A stretch of 44,082 bases of DNA from a virus, in the IMG/VR virus record IMGVR_UViG_3300030294_000070, positions 1-44,082 of that record. One strand, written 5' to 3'. How positions within the stretch are numbered: position 1 is the stretch's first letter; every line of letters begins with the position of its first letter. The notes under the pieces are model-generated. The model was not told where the DNA came from, made no database searches, and was given only the letters and a program-made list of their open reading frames with translations. The position numbers and the translations under genes are program-made. This document shows, in pieces, positions 42,053-44,082 of the stretch.

Positions 42053-43246
42053 TCAAAATTTCCCATCATGATTCTTTATTAAATCATTTGCTTCTTGTAA
42101 ATCGTGGGGCGTATATATATCAGTTGTCAGAATACTGGCATGCCTGGCTTGATCACGTACACTTATTTTATCCATTAACCGGAGCATATTAGTTATTCCG
42201 GTATCCTTTAAAGAATAAAATTTATATGCCTTGGTAAATTTCAAATCTTTTCTTACATGATTCTGCCAAAAGTCTCTGAATTGCTTTTCGCTTTTTAAAA
42301 CTACACCGGGTTTAAACTTATCTGAAAAAAGGTAATAATGACCAGGTGATTTGAATAAATTCAGATCGATCATTAGGTGAATCACTTTTGCCGGCAACGT
42401 GATTACTCCTGACGTTCTATTTTTGGAAATGCTCTCATCAATATATAAAGTTTGATTTTTCAAGGATATGTTTTCAATTTTCAATTGGCTCATTTCCGTA
42501 GGGCGGATGAAACAATAATGAAGTAAATAGGCCGCAAGAAGATAGTTCTTATTCTTCTCCTGCAGGTAATCTTTCAACTTCACAATGTCTTTATCTGCAA
42601 TGACAGTACGCTGCTTATGGATGTGTTTTTTACTGATCATTGGCATACCTTCCGTGGGTCTTACTTTCAAATATCGATGCTGAACAAGAAATGATGAAAA
42701 TGTACGTGCAAAACCTAAATAATTATTTCTCGTCTGTGCACTATTATCTCGACCCACGTAGATATACTCAAGCATGTCGTCTATAAATGTTTCATCGAAT
42801 TGATAGATGTAGACTATCTTATTCTTTCGTTGATCATTAAACTCTTTTATATTCCTAATATAGGACATATTAGACACATAAGTATCTTTTCTATGAATTC
42901 CATCTGCATGTAATTTTTGGCTGTAACGTTCATAATGCTCGCATACCTCCGCGAACGTATGATAAGCTTTTCCGTTTTCGCTTTCAATCCATGGATTCCA
43001 TCCGTTTTCGAGCTTTACGTTAAGCCTCTTAATCAATCCATCAGCATATTTTCTCCGTTCGCCAATCCTATCAATAAAATTTAACTTTATCTTTTTTCGA
43101 CGCATCTCATTTTTTGCCGGATCAAAAGCATTGAAACCGACATACCATTCTTTTCCTGTATGCAATTTTGGTGGAGTGTACGACATAATCTCCTTTGTTG
43201 ATCTGTCGTGAGTTCTGAGAGTTATGGGCATTTTTTTATTATGCAT
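42053..43246 (-). CDS. int: Tyrosine-recombinase phage integrase, 397 aa
   Basis: The N-terminal half has an arm-binding and SAM-like core domain (HTFAEVCEHYERYSQKLHAD). The catalytic half holds the first Arg in HYCFIRPTEMSQL, a box II written YSLKDTG, and the final RHASILTTDIYTP with the nucleophile Tyr. The usual HxxR of box II is replaced by YxxK, as I recall from other Bacteroidota integrases. It should catalyse integration at and excision from the tRNA-Pro site. No excisionase was recognised. A perfect inverted repeat overlaps the start codon; an in-frame ATG at 43231 is an alternative start. Confidence 0.9.
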   Translation of the reverse strand: MHNKKMPITLRTHDRSTKEIMSYTPPKLHTGKEWYVGFNAFDPAKNEMRRKKIKLNFIDRIGERRKYADGLIKRLNVKLENGWNPWIESENGKAYHTFAEVCEHYERYSQKLHADGIHRKDTYVSNMSYIRNIKEFNDQRKNKIVYIYQFDETFIDDMLEYIYVGRDNSAQTRNNYLGFARTFSSFLVQHRYLKVRPTEGMPMISKKHIHKQRTVIADKDIVKLKDYLQEKNKNYLLAAYLLHYCFIRPTEMSQLKIENISLKNQTLYIDESISKNRTSGVITLPAKVIHLMIDLNLFKSPGHYYLFSDKFKPGVVLKSEKQFRDFWQNHVRKDLKFTKAYKFYSLKDTGITNMLRLMDKISVRDQARHASILTTDIYTPHDLQEANDLIKNHDGKF

Positions 43247-43274
43247 TGATTGATAACCAGTGCATAATAAAAAA
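43232..43274 (-). promoter_or_regulatory. Inverted repeat overlapping the integrase start codon
   Basis: TTTTTTATTATGCA (43232-43245) and TGCATAATAAAAAA (43261-43274) are exact complements around a 15-nt loop. The first integrase ATG (43246-43244) lies at the edge of the stem, so in mRNA it would be partly hidden. It could also be a protein-binding site. Confidence 0.55.
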
Positions 43275-43295
43275 GATAAGTAATAAATAAACCGT

Positions 43296-43314
43296 GTCCC
43301 ATATCTGTCCCGTT
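43296..43314 (+). promoter_or_regulatory. Putative integrase arm-type sites, right side
   Basis: GTCCCATA at 43296 and GTCCCGTT at 43307 lie 11 bp apart, mirroring the pair beside attL. They are between the integrase start and the attR core. Confidence 0.45.
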
Positions 43315-43369
43315 AGTGTTTTTACGACAGCACATAAATATATGTAAATGAGACAATTTGGCGGTATTC

Positions 43370-43385
43370 TGTCGGGGTGACAAGA
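43370..43385 (+). repeat. attR core (16-bp direct repeat within tRNA-Pro)
   Basis: This copy of TGTCGGGGTGACAAGA is the 3' acceptor strand and part of the T arm of the tRNA gene on the minus strand. The match to 1581-1596 is exact. Confidence 0.88.
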
Positions 43386-43444
43386 TTCGAACCTGCGACC
43401 TCTACGTCCCGAACGTAACGCGCTACCGACTGCGCCACACCCCG
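43372..43444 (-). tRNA. tRNA-Pro (anticodon CGG)
   Basis: On the minus strand the gene folds as acceptor CGGGGTG with CACCCCG, D arm GCGCAGTCGGTAGCGC, anticodon stem TTACG with CGTAG around loop TTCGGGA (anticodon CGG, codon CCG), T loop TTCGAAT and discriminator A. It is 73 nt long. CCA is not fully encoded, as is common in this phylum. The T stem contains two G-U pairs. Prophage integration keeps the gene intact because the 16-bp core rebuilds its 3' end. Confidence 0.95.
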
Positions 43445-43623
43445 ATTTTCAGGTTGCAAAATTACAATATATATTTGTTTATATAAATTATTCAGATAAA
43501 AAAATGCTATTTATTTTATCTGAATGCACATCCTGATTTTAAAACAAAGAATTGAATTCCGATTTGCAATTTAAACAGAGAAATATGCCTACGAAAAAAC
43601 ATATATTTAACTTCAAAAATAAG

Positions 43624-43631
43624 TATCTTTG
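43624..43631 (+). promoter_or_regulatory. -7 box upstream of the HAD gene
   Basis: TATCTTTG fits TAnnTTTG exactly, 18 bp before the start codon at 43650. Confidence 0.5.
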
Positions 43632-43649
43632 CACTAAAATTTTAACTAC

Positions 43650-44082
43650 ATGTTTACAACCGCAATAGACCAATTTATCAAAATAAATAATTACCCTGCA
43701 TTTAAGCCAAAAGCTGTATTCTTCGATATGGATGGAGTGCTGTTTGACTCCATGAAGCATCATGCAACAGCATGGGTCAAAGCGCTACACAACAAAAATC
43801 TTCCGTTTACTGAATACGAAGCCTACATGAATGAAGGTCGAACAGGAGCGTCAACTATTGACGAAATATACATGCAGCAATATGGCAGAACAGCTACCGA
43901 AGATGAAAAGAACGATATATATAGGTTGAAATCTCAACTATTTGAAGAGTGTGGTAAAACGGAACAAATTCCTTTTGTATACGACTTACTGAAGAAAGTA
44001 AAGGCGCAAGGTCTACAAATTTTCGTCGTCACAGGTTCAGGACAACGAACCCTGCTTCATAGTCTGGAGGAAAACTTCCCCA
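43650..44082 (+). CDS. HAD-superfamily phosphatase, beta-phosphoglucomutase-like, N-terminal part
   Basis: The first 144 residues are visible; the gene runs out of the window. Motif I is FFDMDGVLFDS, with the nucleophile Asp and the general acid Asp two residues later. A helical cap region follows (HATAWVKALHNKNLPFTEYE), and motif II appears as IFVVTGSGQ. This matches the beta-phosphoglucomutase/phosphatase branch of the HAD family. The substrate cannot be read from this part. It is a host gene, divergent from the tRNA-Pro gene and preceded by a good -7 box. Confidence 0.85.
   Translation, partial: MFTTAIDQFIKINNYPAFKPKAVFFDMDGVLFDSMKHHATAWVKALHNKNLPFTEYEAYMNEGRTGASTIDEIYMQQYGRTATEDEKNDIYRLKSQLFEECGKTEQIPFVYDLLKKVKAQGLQIFVVTGSGQRTLLHSLEENFP

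Larger units (their letters stand above)
1581..43385. mobile_element. Temperate tailed-phage prophage integrated in tRNA-Pro
   Basis: The element is bounded by direct 16-bp repeats (1581-1596 and 43370-43385). The right copy is the 3' end of an intact tRNA-Pro. Inside are a tyrosine integrase next to the tRNA, a repressor with a divergent early promoter, a primase-helicase, head, packaging, portal, tail, adhesin and lysis genes, and cargo genes. Outside are host genes. No essential class is obviously missing and no gene looks broken, so the prophage may be inducible. The size is about 41.8 kb. A tape-measure protein of 1138 aa and a tube-like protein point to a long-tailed virion, probably siphovirus-like, as no sheath gene was recognised. 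Confidence 0.93.

Noticed and set aside
1-44082. CRISPR array
   Set aside because: No regularly spaced repeat-spacer pattern was seen.

Overview
The window is an AT-rich stretch of a Bacteroidota (probably Bacteroidales) chromosome carrying one complete-looking temperate tailed-phage prophage of about 41.8 kb. The assignment rests on many promoter -7 boxes of the Bacteroidota form TAnnTTTG, scarce Shine-Dalgarno sequences, a tRNA gene without an encoded CCA end, and protein types typical of this phylum (BspA-type leucine-rich repeats, FISUMP/DUF1566 lectin-like domains, a DUF5053-like protein).

Host flanks: the left edge holds the 3' part of glucose-6-phosphate isomerase and a small lipoprotein gene. 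The right edge holds a tRNA-Pro(CGG) gene and the start of a HAD-family phosphatase. The prophage lies between two direct 16-bp copies of the 3' end of that tRNA (1581-1596 and 43370-43385). A minus-strand tyrosine integrase sits next to the tRNA. Beside both att cores lie pairs of GTCCC-type motifs 11 bp apart that look like integrase arm sites.

Layout: (1) 1745-3060, lysogeny switch: an XRE-type repressor candidate facing a divergent early promoter, a small putative Cro-like protein and a LuxR-type HTH protein. (2) 3405-11140, early region: a primase-helicase of 1030 aa, a second XRE regulator, a protein with an FtsK-gamma-like winged helix, an ASCH-like protein and many small genes, including two paralogous Cys-rich proteins. 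(3) 11141-12028, a large noncoding region with GC-rich hairpins, repeated ACCCCCT motifs and phased GYAC motifs. (4) 12029-13049, two conserved unknowns. (5) 13149-15848, capsid unit: ClpP-type protease with a scaffold-like tail, capsid and probable tail tube. (6) 15973-19311, packaging unit. (7) 19610-22335, portal unit. (8) 22454-23618, four small accessory genes. (9) 23725-25956, head-tail connection. (10) 26010-33227, collar/lectin adhesin, BspA-type LRR protein and a lysis cassette (holin-like proteins, secreted CHAP endolysin, unimolecular spanin). (11) 33401-36104, cargo: D12 adenine methylase, a two-gene DUF5053-type unit and a secreted SmpA-like protein. (12) 36254-42005, tape measure and tail proteins, then a terminator facing the integrase.

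The most coherent new signal is regulatory. Six late units each start with the same 35-bp promoter layout: GTCC, then a TTTT-type -33 box, 19 bp, then a TAnnTTTG-like -7 box. Several lie directly behind, or overlap, a rho-independent terminator. This divides the structural genes into insulated cassettes, while cargo genes carry ordinary host-type promoters. No reverse transcriptase, CRISPR array or recognised anti-phage defence system was seen. Family names come from reading the proteins, not from database searches.
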